Notes under the pieces: generated by a model
What the model was told of the DNA's origin: nothing
The model's input: only the letters and a program-made list of their open reading frames with translations
Database searches by the model: none
Origin: Paenibacillus algorifonticola
Lineage (GTDB): Bacteria > Bacillota > Bacilli > Paenibacillales > Paenibacillaceae
Assembly: GCF_000971975.1 (NCBI RefSeq)
Contig: NZ_LAQO01000026.1
Coordinates: forward strand, 1-64,000
Length of the DNA stretch: 64,000 nt
Direction: 5' to 3'
Made by a program: the position numbers and the translations under genes
Shown here: positions 35,322-43,133 of the stretch, in pieces
How the letters are laid out: every line of letters starts with the position of its first letter
Numbering within the stretch: position 1 is the stretch's first letter

Positions 35322-36554
35322 TTACCGTGTAAAAACCGAGGCGATTAGTGAAATGTAACCGAGTGAAAATAAGGAAAAGCCAAGGCCGCCTACAAGCGCT
35401 AGAAACGGCAGGCCAAGCAGCAGCCCCGCAAACAGCAGCAGTAGGGAAAAAGCGATGCCGGTAAGCCCGAGATTGACGCCGTTATCACCCAGCAAAGCGG
35501 CCATTGTAGGTATGCCGGGTTTGCCGACCTGCGGGCCGTATTTTTGCGTCCACCATAGGAAGGGGACGATTTTGGACAAGTAGCATAAAATCATAAAGGC
35601 GACCCAACCGCCCAAATAAATCCAGCCCGCAGCTGTTACAAGAGCAGCAGAATCGAATGCCTGCGGGTCAAATGCCGTATAGATAAGCGCACTAGTGGCA
35701 AACAACGCGATGGCGCGGCAGCTGTTCACTGACCAAGCGATGCCTGCGCCCGGCTGGCGCTTGTGCCGATGCTTGCGAATTTGCCCAAGGTGAACATTGT
35801 ATGCAAGCAGCGCAAGTACGAGAAAGAGCAGCGCTGTCCATTTTGTCCAAAAGCCCCAGTCAAATAGAAACGCCGAGGCGCCGGTCAGCACACCAGCATT
35901 CCATAAGCCGAGCGTGACATAGGACAGGCGGGTGGGGAAGCTGTGCGCCAAATAAAACATTGGCAGCATTTTATAGCTGAAGCCGGTAATGAGCAGCCCG
36001 AACCAGCCTAAGGTACCGAGCCAAATATGGGCGCCGAACAAGCGTTCATGCAGCCCGCCCCAAGCATTTAGGGCGAAGTTCAGTCCCATGCCCATGCCGG
36101 ACAACCCCGTCAGCGTCAAATACAAAACGGCGCAAGCGGTGCTGAGCGTAATGGCATTCCACTGTGCGGCGCGCCATAGGGTGCGAGTGACATTTAAGGC
36201 GAACAGCAGCAGACCGATTAGAGCGAGTACGGCAAAGCTGGCAATCCAGGCAACCTCGCCATTAATGAACCCGTAAAGCAGTCCACACACACCGGCGGTG
36301 AAGCAGCCGTAATGAACGTAAGCGAGCCGTTCGCTATAAATTTTTGATTGTAAAATAACATGAATGAGCTGATACACAGCGCCCATTGCAATCATCGTTG
36401 CCCATCCAAGGATGATGAGATGGATGTTGTACCACCCAGTGGGCCCGCGAACAGGATCACCGATCCAGTCGGCAAGCGACAGCAGGGAGGTGAGGTGGAA
36501 CAAGGTGAACCCGGCGATGCCTGTTGCGATAAAGAGAAAAGGGAGACGCAACAT
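35322..36554 (-). CDS. Twelve-helix haem-copper-oxidase-like membrane protein
   Basis: A 410-residue polytopic membrane protein with about 12 helices and regularly placed His: NIHLIILGW near 45, QLIHVILQ near 65, FGAHIWLGTLGW near 180 and FYLAHSF near 205. The pattern recalls the NorB/cytochrome-oxidase subunit I fold and NnrS, but the full copper-site signature is not evident. A related protein is encoded after norB (43134). The ATG at 36554 follows AGGAGG. Co-operon with DUF2249 genes under an Fnr box; haem protein in NO metabolism is the likely role, not proven. Confidence 0.68.
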   Translation of the reverse strand: MLRLPFLFIATGIAGFTLFHLTSLLSLADWIGDPVRGPTGWYNIHLIILGWATMIAMGAVYQLIHVILQSKIYSERLAYVHYGCFTAGVCGLLYGFINGEVAWIASFAVLALIGLLLFALNVTRTLWRAAQWNAITLSTACAVLYLTLTGLSGMGMGLNFALNAWGGLHERLFGAHIWLGTLGWFGLLITGFSYKMLPMFYLAHSFPTRLSYVTLGLWNAGVLTGASAFLFDWGFWTKWTALLFLVLALLAYNVHLGQIRKHRHKRQPGAGIAWSVNSCRAIALFATSALIYTAFDPQAFDSAALVTAAGWIYLGGWVAFMILCYLSKIVPFLWWTQKYGPQVGKPGIPTMAALLGDNGVNLGLTGIAFSLLLLFAGLLLGLPFLALVGGLGFSLFSLGYISLIASVFTR

Positions 36555-36567
36555 AAGCTGAGGCCTC

Positions 36568-37179
36568 CTAGCTTTTTTGAATGAACACCTGCGCAGAGCC
36601 GTCTTCCTGCTCTTCAATCGTAAAGGCGTAGCCGAGTGAGTTCAGCTCCTCAATGAGGAAGACGGGGACTCTGTCATTATGAATGACTACTTCATCGCCA
36701 GCGTTAAGCTTCTCCAGCGCATTCAAGGTACGAATCATCGGCTGAGGCGGCTCCAGACCGCGGTTGTCCAGCCGAATGATTTTTGTGCCAGAATGCTCTG
36801 AGGAATTCAGAGCGGCTGCTGGATGTGTTTCTGCTGATAACTCGTCTGCTGCCGCTTTTGTTTTTGTTGGTTCTTCCTTGACTGCCTCCTCCATCGCCGC
36901 ATCGGGCTCTGCGTCCCATGCTTGCAGGAAGCTTTTATTTTTCTTGTTTACGAAAGTGACGCTCCAGTGCTCGGGGCCTACCTGCTGCACTTTATTGGCG
37001 TAACCCTTTACCTTCATTAGACCAAGCAGCGGCGTAGGCTTGAAGGTAGCATGGAGCACGAGCACATCATGAATTTCCAGTTCCTTCACCTGATCCATAA
37101 TGAGCTGGAAGGGCTCCAGCTTTTGGCGCAAATAAGGCCTGACATCAAGCTCCACAATCCGGGTTTGCTTGGGTAGCAT
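36568..37179 (-). CDS. Double DUF2249-domain protein
   Basis: A 203-residue soluble protein with two DUF2249 (TusA-like) domains: residues 9-90 (VELDVRPYLRQKLEPFQLIM; HDVLVLHATFKPTPLLG) and 130-203 (IRLDNRGLEPPQPMIRTL; DEVVIHNDRVPVFL), joined by an Ala/Glu/Lys-rich linker. The domain is common next to NO-related and denitrification genes; its function is unknown. The second domain keeps the LxxRGLxPPxPM pattern. GGAGAG precedes the ATG; 13 bases separate it from the membrane-protein gene. Confidence 0.82.
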   Translation of the reverse strand: MLPKQTRIVELDVRPYLRQKLEPFQLIMDQVKELEIHDVLVLHATFKPTPLLGLMKVKGYANKVQQVGPEHWSVTFVNKKNKSFLQAWDAEPDAAMEEAVKEEPTKTKAAADELSAETHPAAALNSSEHSGTKIIRLDNRGLEPPQPMIRTLNALEKLNAGDEVVIHNDRVPVFLIEELNSLGYAFTIEEQEDGSAQVFIQKS

Positions 37180-37201
37180 GGCTGCTCTCCTCCTCCAGTA
37201 G

Positions 37202-37522
37202 TTACAGGTAAAGCCTCGCTTCCTCGTACAGTCCTGTCATTCCCCCATACAAAGCGTAGAAAAAGGAATCCGGCGCATCGAGTGAAAAGGAGGTGTACTG
37301 CTTGGGATCCGTATCCAGCATCCGCTCGAAAAGCGCGGCGCTGTCGTAAGCATAGAAGCAAAAATACGTATAGTTGAACTGCGGCATTTTTTCCACCATG
37401 GTGACGATGTCAAACGCATATTCCGTAATATGGGTCTGGGCATCGCGGATCATGGTCAGCGCATCCTCCAACTGGACTGCAATTTTAATCGTTTTTTCAT
37501 TGACGATAGTCACTTCGGCCAT
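37202..37522 (-). CDS. Conserved-looking protein of unknown function, 106 residues
   Basis: Starts with ATG behind AAAGGAGG. Soluble and acidic, rich in aromatic residues in the middle (FNYTYFCFYAYDSAALF) with one Cys. No family recognised. It lies between the single and double DUF2249 genes, so it should belong to the same process. Confidence 0.78.
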   Translation of the reverse strand: MAEVTIVNEKTIKIAVQLEDALTMIRDAQTHITEYAFDIVTMVEKMPQFNYTYFCFYAYDSAALFERMLDTDPKQYTSFSLDAPDSFFYALYGGMTGLYEEARLYL

Positions 37523-37565
37523 GTGCTTGCCTCCTTTGCGAAGCTTTTATACGAAGCTCATGCTG

Positions 37566-37805
37566 CTACAGCGAGAGCTTTCCAATTTTGACGCGAAAGA
37601 GGTCAGGGCCCTGCTCGATATATTCCCAATCAAATTGATCCTTGTACATCGATTCGAATTGGAAGCGGAGCGGCACGGGATCATGATCGTTAATGAGCAG
37701 CATCGCTTCGGAAGGCTTAAGCTCCTGAAACGTTTGAAAAATAACTTTGTGCTTTAATTGCGGCGGATATTCCGTAGCGTTGACAGTTGCAGTGAAAGCT
37801 TGCAT
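37566..37805 (-). CDS. DUF2249-domain protein, single domain
   Basis: A 79-residue protein with the DUF2249 pattern YPPQLKHKVIFQTFQELKP, EAMLLINDHDPVPLRFQFE and WEYIEQGPDLFRVKIGK. The ATG at 37805 follows GAGGAGG. First gene of a five-gene minus-strand operon driven from an Fnr box. The fold resembles TusA; a role in sulfur or NO-linked redox handling is speculative. Confidence 0.85.
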   Translation of the reverse strand: MQAFTATVNATEYPPQLKHKVIFQTFQELKPSEAMLLINDHDPVPLRFQFESMYKDQFDWEYIEQGPDLFRVKIGKLSL

Positions 37806-37874
37806 AAAACATTCCTCCTCGAAAAGATTGGTTTTGGCTATGTCAAAAGCATAATCGAAAGCGGGAGGCGGCTT

Positions 37875-37890
37875 TGTGACGGGCATCACA
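37875..37890 (-). promoter_or_regulatory. Fnr box of the DUF2249 operon
   Basis: TGTGACGGGCATCACA, perfect half-sites. On the minus strand TATGCT (37853-37848) starts 29.5 bases from the centre. Confidence 0.82.
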
Positions 37891-37948
37891 TTGTGCGCAG
37901 TATGGGCATTTTTTTGCTGAAAGGGTACGCGAAGGGCGGAGGAGCTGT

Positions 37949-37964
37949 GGTGACGGCTGTCACA
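37949..37964 (+). promoter_or_regulatory. Fnr-like box of the LpdD-like gene
   Basis: GGTGACGGCTGTCACA. TAGACT (37986-37991) starts 29.5 bases from the centre on the plus strand. Confidence 0.72.
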
Positions 37965-38049
37965 GCCATCCTGCCGGGATTGCTGTAGACTCGCTTTATA
38001 AAAAACATAAAGGCCGCGCTAATTGCACGCGGCCAAGCAGGAGGGCAGT

Positions 38050-38409
38050 ATGGAGCATCAAATAAGGCATAAGATCGAACAGCAGGTAGACATTCGGGTG
38101 CTGCCAATGGGGAGCGATCTAGTATTTCTCATCACTGGGGGAGCTGCGCATATTGGCGCATCGGCTACCGCCTATTGGACAGCATGGGGCGCTCATTTAG
38201 CTGCTCCCAAATGCGAAACCATTACGCTGCCAGGGCATCGCGAAGGAGAACTGGCAGCGGAGCTGGCGATGCTGGCGGCAAGCTCACTCGGCGTAACCGT
38301 TACGGTGGTCGTGGGCATTCATCTGGAGCAGCCGACACGCAGCGATATTACGAACATCGTCAATCGAACGAGAGAGGACATGAAGCAGAAAATTGCCCTT
38401 CTACGTTAA
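38050..38409 (+). CDS. LpdD-like protein (prenylated-flavin chaperone-like domain)
   Basis: A 119-residue protein whose layout matches the small LpdD subunit of UbiD-type gallate decarboxylases: FLITGGAAHIGASA, TLPGHREGELA and VVVGIHLEQPTRSDITNIV. No UbiD or UbiX gene is in the window, so here it must serve another enzyme or act alone. AGGAGGG precedes the ATG at 38050. Its stop overlaps the convergent nirK stop by four bases. An Fnr-like box upstream puts it in the anaerobic regulon. Confidence 0.7.
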   Translation: MEHQIRHKIEQQVDIRVLPMGSDLVFLITGGAAHIGASATAYWTAWGAHLAAPKCETITLPGHREGELAAELAMLAASSLGVTVTVVVGIHLEQPTRSDITNIVNRTREDMKQKIALLR

Positions 38410-39389
38410 TGTTTCATTGCAGGCTCATGCGTATCCTTGCCATCTTTCGTTACGCGTAAAATCGCGGTGGCTCCCTTGGCGGCATCATTAAACTGATGAG
38501 TCACAATCGGGTAGTCGCCTTCCTCGGTTACAGTCACCTCGACAACAGCACCACCGCTCGCTGGCAGCAAATACGTTTGCAGCCCGTACAGCACATTTCG
38601 CGGATTGCCGTCGATATAAACCCGGTCCAGCAGGGTGCCTACAATATGAAACGAGCTAACCTCGTTCGGACCGGCGTTATTGACATAAAACCGCACCCGA
38701 TCTCCGACTTTGGCAAGGAAAGGCTGTTCTTTAAGTCCAAAGTCATTGCCATTAAATACGACATAGGTAGGCTCATCATTTAAAAAAGCTTGATAGTCAT
38801 GCTCCGTATACCACTCGCTTTGCACAATCGTATATTCTCGGTCAATGTCTGCATCACTTGGATAACCGTCCGCTGGCGCTACAATAATCATGCCATACAT
38901 GCCGTTGGCGATATGGGCAAGTGCCGGACTTGTCCCGCAATGATACATAAACACCCCGGGCGACTCCGCTTTATAGCTGAAATGGCCTTCTTCATTCGGC
39001 ATCACATCGATGAATTTTTTGCTTGGCGCAGCATGAACGGCGTGAAAATCCATCGAATGGGGCACATTCGGATCCATATTTTTCAGCGTAAAATCAATCG
39101 TGTCACCTTCGTTCACGCGTAGTACAGGGCCAGGTACCGTGCCATTGAACGTCCACGCATTGTAAAAGACGCCTTTGGAGATTTCCACATCCGTTATCTG
39201 GGCGGTCATTTCAATCGTTACCGTGCTTCCCTCCCGGTGAATAATCGGCGCTACAGGCGGCTGATTCAACGTTTCCGCCGCTTCCGCGATTGCGGTCGCA
39301 TCATTTTCCTCCGCAGGGATATACACGCAGAAAACAGCAATTGCCCCCAGAATCGCGATCACAATAATCATATGCCTCACATTCAGCAT
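38406..39389 (-). CDS. nirK: Copper-containing nitrite reductase
   Basis: A 327-residue exported two-cupredoxin enzyme reducing nitrite to NO, with an N-terminal signal anchor. Numbered from this start, type 1 copper ligands are His111, Cys151, His159 and Met164 (HCGTSPALAHIANGM), type 2 ligands include His116 and His150 plus the His of VTHQFND, and the catalytic Asp114 (SMDFHAVH) and His of SSFHIVG are present. Closest in look to Geobacillus-type NirK. AAAGGAAGG sits before the ATG at 39389. It shares one Fnr box with the divergent radical SAM-norB operon. Confidence 0.93.
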   Translation of the reverse strand: MLNVRHMIIVIAILGAIAVFCVYIPAEENDATAIAEAAETLNQPPVAPIIHREGSTVTIEMTAQITDVEISKGVFYNAWTFNGTVPGPVLRVNEGDTIDFTLKNMDPNVPHSMDFHAVHAAPSKKFIDVMPNEEGHFSYKAESPGVFMYHCGTSPALAHIANGMYGMIIVAPADGYPSDADIDREYTIVQSEWYTEHDYQAFLNDEPTYVVFNGNDFGLKEQPFLAKVGDRVRFYVNNAGPNEVSSFHIVGTLLDRVYIDGNPRNVLYGLQTYLLPASGGAVVEVTVTEEGDYPIVTHQFNDAAKGATAILRVTKDGKDTHEPAMKH

Positions 39390-39468
39390 GGTCATCCTTC
39401 CTTTCAATCCAGTAGATGCCTAAGTGTTACGGTATATCTCAACAATAAAGCAAGGTGTCAGGCACGAA

Positions 39469-39484
39469 TGTGACGGGACGCACA
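39469..39484. promoter_or_regulatory. Shared Fnr box for divergent nirK and radical SAM-norB
   Basis: TGTGACGGGACGCACA. Minus strand: TATTGT (39447-39442), 29.5 bases from the centre. Plus strand: TAAAAT (39506-39511), also 29.5. One box can therefore activate both promoters. Confidence 0.8.
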
Positions 39485-39551
39485 GTTGCGCCCCTGAATG
39501 TTTTCTAAAATAAGGACAGTTTCTATTTGGCTAAGGAAAGGAGGGAGAAGC

Positions 39552-40742
39552 ATGAGCACGACCTTAAACAAGCTGGAGCACGATTATAAGGTTAATCCAT
39601 TTATCGTCATTTGGGAGGTGACACGCGCCTGTGCGCTCAAATGCCTGCATTGTCGAGCGGAGGCGCAGTACAAGGCAGATCCTCGTCAGCTAACACTTGC
39701 TGAAGGCAAACGGCTGATTGATGAGATCGCGGCGATGGATCGACCGTTATTTGTTTTTACAGGCGGTGATCCGCTTATGCGGCAGGACTTGTTCGAGCTT
39801 GCGAGGTATGCGTCTGAGGAGCAGGGACTGCCCGTTTCGATGACACCCAGTGCCACGCCTAAGGTTACGTATGAGGCGATTTGCAAGGCGAAGGAAGCGG
39901 GCTTGTCACGCTGGGCGTTTAGTCTGGATGGCTCGACAGCGGCGATACATGATCATTTTCGCGGAACGAGGGGCTCGTTTGACCAGACGATGAAAGGAAT
40001 TTCGTATTTGCAGGAGCAGCAAATTCCGCTGCAGGTGAATACAACCGTGTCGCGCTACAATGTAGCTGATTTGCCTGCAATTGCCGAGAGGGTGAAGGAG
40101 ATGGGCGCCGTTCTGTGGAGCGTGTTTTTTCTCGTGCCTACGGGACGCGGAATGGAGACGGATATGATTTCGCCGGAGCAGCATGAGGCTGTGATGATGT
40201 GGCTGTGCCAGATTCAGCAAATCATGCCTTACGGGGTGAAGGCGACGGAGGCGCCGCATTATCGCAGAGTGTTTTTGCAGCAGCAAAAGCAGCAAAAGCA
40301 GCAAAAGCAGGACCAGCTGGAACAGCGAAAGCACGCCGGTGAGGAAGTGGCGGGACATAACACAAGCGTAAGTGGAAGTCGAAGCGGAAGCGCAGGTGCA
40401 GGTGCAAGTGCAAGCGGGGGCATGGGCAAACATGCCGACATGCTGGGACGCGCGCCGAAAGGTGTCAATGATGGGGACGGCTTTGTATTTATCAGCCATA
40501 CAGGAGATGTTTATCCGAGCGGTTTTCTACCGATCGTATGCGGCAATGTACGCGAGCAGCCACTCGCGGACATTTACCGGTATTCACCCATTATGCAGCA
40601 GCTGAGGGATAAATCGCTGTTAAAGGGTAAATGCGGCATTTGCCCCTTCAAGCAACTATGCGGCGGCTCAAGGGCAAGGGCATATGCCCTTACCGGCGAT
40701 TATTTGGAGAGTGATCCTTATTGTGCTTATATGCCGGGTTAA
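39552..40742 (+). CDS. Radical SAM/SPASM protein (NirJ/AhbD-like) with low-complexity insert
   Basis: A 396-residue radical SAM enzyme. The cluster motif is RACALKCLHCRAEA (C-x3-C-x2-C, about residues 31-38), GGDP is the SAM motif, and a C-terminal FeS region has CGICPFKQLCGGSRAR and a last Cys in YCAY. Relatives act in haem modification (NirJ, AhbD) or peptide maturation. An insert of about 55 residues (about 240-295) is Gln/Lys-rich, then Ser/Gly/Ala-rich, from simple-sequence DNA. AAAGGAGGG precedes the ATG at 39552; norB follows after 27 bases. A haem-related role is inferred from neighbours. Confidence 0.85.
   Translation: MSTTLNKLEHDYKVNPFIVIWEVTRACALKCLHCRAEAQYKADPRQLTLAEGKRLIDEIAAMDRPLFVFTGGDPLMRQDLFELARYASEEQGLPVSMTPSATPKVTYEAICKAKEAGLSRWAFSLDGSTAAIHDHFRGTRGSFDQTMKGISYLQEQQIPLQVNTTVSRYNVADLPAIAERVKEMGAVLWSVFFLVPTGRGMETDMISPEQHEAVMMWLCQIQQIMPYGVKATEAPHYRRVFLQQQKQQKQQKQDQLEQRKHAGEEVAGHNTSVSGSRSGSAGAGASASGGMGKHADMLGRAPKGVNDGDGFVFISHTGDVYPSGFLPIVCGNVREQPLADIYRYSPIMQQLRDKSLLKGKCGICPFKQLCGGSRARAYALTGDYLESDPYCAYMPG
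40264..40422 (+). repeat. Simple-sequence tract inside the radical SAM gene
   Basis: Tandem CAGCAAAAG units (about 40279-40310) and, after a short spacer, degenerate AGTGGAAGC/GCAGGTGCAAGT units (about 40371-40422) encode the Gln/Lys and Ser/Gly/Ala runs. Reading frame is kept. Confidence 0.75.
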
Positions 40743-40769
40743 AATAAATAGGAAAAGGCGGGGGAGTTC

Positions 40770-43028
40770 ATGCCTTATAAAAAGCTATGGGCGGCTTTGG
40801 CGCTCGTATTTGTTCTATCCTTTGGCGTATTGCTCTATTACGGCGGAGAGATTATTCAGGAGAAGCCGCCGATTCCGGAGCGGGTCGTCACGGAGCAGGG
40901 AGATGTGATTTTTACAAAAGCCGATATTATGGAGGGCCAGCAGGTATGGCAGCGAATGGGCGGTCAGGAGCTGGGCAGCATCTGGGGGCATGGCTCCTAT
41001 GTAGCACCGGATTGGACGGCTGACTATTTGCATCGGCAGCTTGGGTTTATGAATGATTATAACGCGCAGCAAAAATACCAGCTGCCTTATGACCAGCTGA
41101 CCGAGGAGCAGCAGGCTGAGCTTAAAGCCACACTCAAGCGTGAAATCCGCACTAATACGTATGATCCGGAGACGGGTGACATTTTGATTACTTCATTGCG
41201 GGCGTTGACGGCTTCTGAGCTGGGCGACTATTATGCAGGTGTATTCGGAGATGCACCTGAATGGGCCGCGTATCGCGAGCAAATCGCTCTGCCAGCCAAT
41301 ACGGTAGGCTCACTGGACGATCGCGAGAAGCTGAACGCCTTTTTCTGGTGGGCGACTTGGTCAACCTCGACGAATCGGTTAGGCTCAGACATTACGTATA
41401 CGAATAACTGGCCGGGCGAGCCGCTCATTGACAATGAACCGACAAGCGCGTCGCTGCTCTGGTCAATTGTGAGCGTGGTTTTGTTGCTGGCCGGAGTAGG
41501 AGCGCTTGCCTGGTATTACGCCGTACAGCGGAGCAGGGAGCAGGATGAGAGTGGGCACATACCGGAGAAAGATCCGCTCCTGCAAGTAAAAGCGACGCCT
41601 TCCATGCGGGCGACGATGAAATATTTCTGGATAGTGACGGCGCTGATCGCCGTGCAGGTAGGTCTTGGCGCGATTACCGCCCATTACGCGGTGGAGGGCA
41701 AAGGGTTTTATGGCATCCCGATTGCGGAATGGTTTCCTTATAGCGTCACGCGAACTTGGCATCAGCAGCTCGCTGTATTTTGGATTGCCACCGCATGGCT
41801 CGCAACCGGCCTATATATTGGCCCAGCTATTTCTGGGCATGAGCCCAAATTCCAGCGTTTGGGCGTGAACGTGCTGTTCGGCTGCCTGCTGCTGATCGTG
41901 GCGGGTTCAATGGCGGGCGAATGGCTTGCGGTCAAAGGCTATATTACAAGCGCGACGCATAATTTTTATTTTGGTCATCAGGGCTATGAATATGTAGATT
42001 TGGGCCGGGCGTGGCAAATTTTTCTGACGGTCGGCTTATTTATTTGGTTTTTCCTCATGGCGCGGGCAATCTGGCCGGCCCTTAAGAAGAAGGGGGAAAG
42101 CCGCCATCTACTGACGCTGTTCCTGATCGCCTCAGTTGCCATTCCGGCGTTCTACATTCCGGGCTTAATGTGGGGGCCTCAGGCGCATTTGACCATTGTG
42201 ACCTACTGGCGCTGGTGGGTCGTTCATTTATGGGTGGAAGGCTTTTTCGAGGTGTTCGCCGCGGTCGTTATCGCATTTCTGTTTTCTCGCATGGGGCTTA
42301 TTCGCACGGCAACTGCGACGGCAACGGTGCTGTTCTCGACCGTTATTTTTCTCGCTGGCGGCATTATTGGCACGTTTCATCATTTGTATTTTGCCGGAAC
42401 GCCGATTGGGGTGCTTGCTTTCGGAGCATCGTTCAGCGCGCTGGAGGTTGTGCCGCTGCTATTGATTGGGTTTGAAGCTTATGATAATTTGCGTCATGGC
42501 CGGGCAAAGCCGTGGGTAAAGCGCTACAAATGGCCGATCTTTTTCTTCGTTGCCGTATCATTCTGGAATTTGGTCGGAGCGGGGCTCTTTGGCTTCCTTA
42601 TCAATCCGCCAATTGCGCTTTATTATATGCAGGGGCTTAATACGACGGCGCTTCATGCGCATACCGCTCTGTTCGGTGTTTATGGCATGCTTGGAATCGG
42701 GCTTATGCTGTTCTGTCTGCGCGGCCTCACCGGAGAGAAGGAATGGCGGACGAAGCTGCTGAAGTTTTCCTTCTGGTCGTTTAATATCGGCTTGATGACG
42801 ATGGGGTTGGCAAGCCTGCTGCCCGTAGGAATACTCCAAACGATGGCGAGTATGGAGCATGGCATGTGGTATGCGCGCTCCGCCGAATTTCTTCATACCC
42901 GCACGATGCAAAATCTCGTCTGGCTGCGCGCAGTCGGCGATACGATTTTTGCACTCGGCGTAGTGGGCATTGTTATTTTTGTCATCGGTCTGGCAACAGG
43001 TCGATCCTATAAGTCGGACGTAAGCTAG
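40770..43028 (+). CDS. norB: Quinol-dependent nitric oxide reductase
   Basis: A 752-residue qNOR that reduces NO to N2O in the membrane with electrons from quinol. The N-terminal part (about 40-220) is the cytochrome-c-like soluble domain without haem-c motif, followed by 12 helices. Haem ligand TWHQQ near 331, FeB ligands in VVHLWVEGFFE (484) and FHHLYF (536), and ALHAHTALFG (628) are all present, as are the extra Glu residues of NOR. Second gene of the Fnr-box operon after the radical SAM gene. Confidence 0.95.
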   Translation: MPYKKLWAALALVFVLSFGVLLYYGGEIIQEKPPIPERVVTEQGDVIFTKADIMEGQQVWQRMGGQELGSIWGHGSYVAPDWTADYLHRQLGFMNDYNAQQKYQLPYDQLTEEQQAELKATLKREIRTNTYDPETGDILITSLRALTASELGDYYAGVFGDAPEWAAYREQIALPANTVGSLDDREKLNAFFWWATWSTSTNRLGSDITYTNNWPGEPLIDNEPTSASLLWSIVSVVLLLAGVGALAWYYAVQRSREQDESGHIPEKDPLLQVKATPSMRATMKYFWIVTALIAVQVGLGAITAHYAVEGKGFYGIPIAEWFPYSVTRTWHQQLAVFWIATAWLATGLYIGPAISGHEPKFQRLGVNVLFGCLLLIVAGSMAGEWLAVKGYITSATHNFYFGHQGYEYVDLGRAWQIFLTVGLFIWFFLMARAIWPALKKKGESRHLLTLFLIASVAIPAFYIPGLMWGPQAHLTIVTYWRWWVVHLWVEGFFEVFAAVVIAFLFSRMGLIRTATATATVLFSTVIFLAGGIIGTFHHLYFAGTPIGVLAFGASFSALEVVPLLLIGFEAYDNLRHGRAKPWVKRYKWPIFFFVAVSFWNLVGAGLFGFLINPPIALYYMQGLNTTALHAHTALFGVYGMLGIGLMLFCLRGLTGEKEWRTKLLKFSFWSFNIGLMTMGLASLLPVGILQTMASMEHGMWYARSAEFLHTRTMQNLVWLRAVGDTIFALGVVGIVIFVIGLATGRSYKSDVS

Positions 43029-43133
43029 TTATTTACTAATGCTGGAAGGTGGAATGCTGGATTGCTGGATTGCTGGCAAGCAGCGGGCGAATCGCTGCTC
43101 GCCGGCCCATTTTAAACGAAGGAGGGGGAAAGC

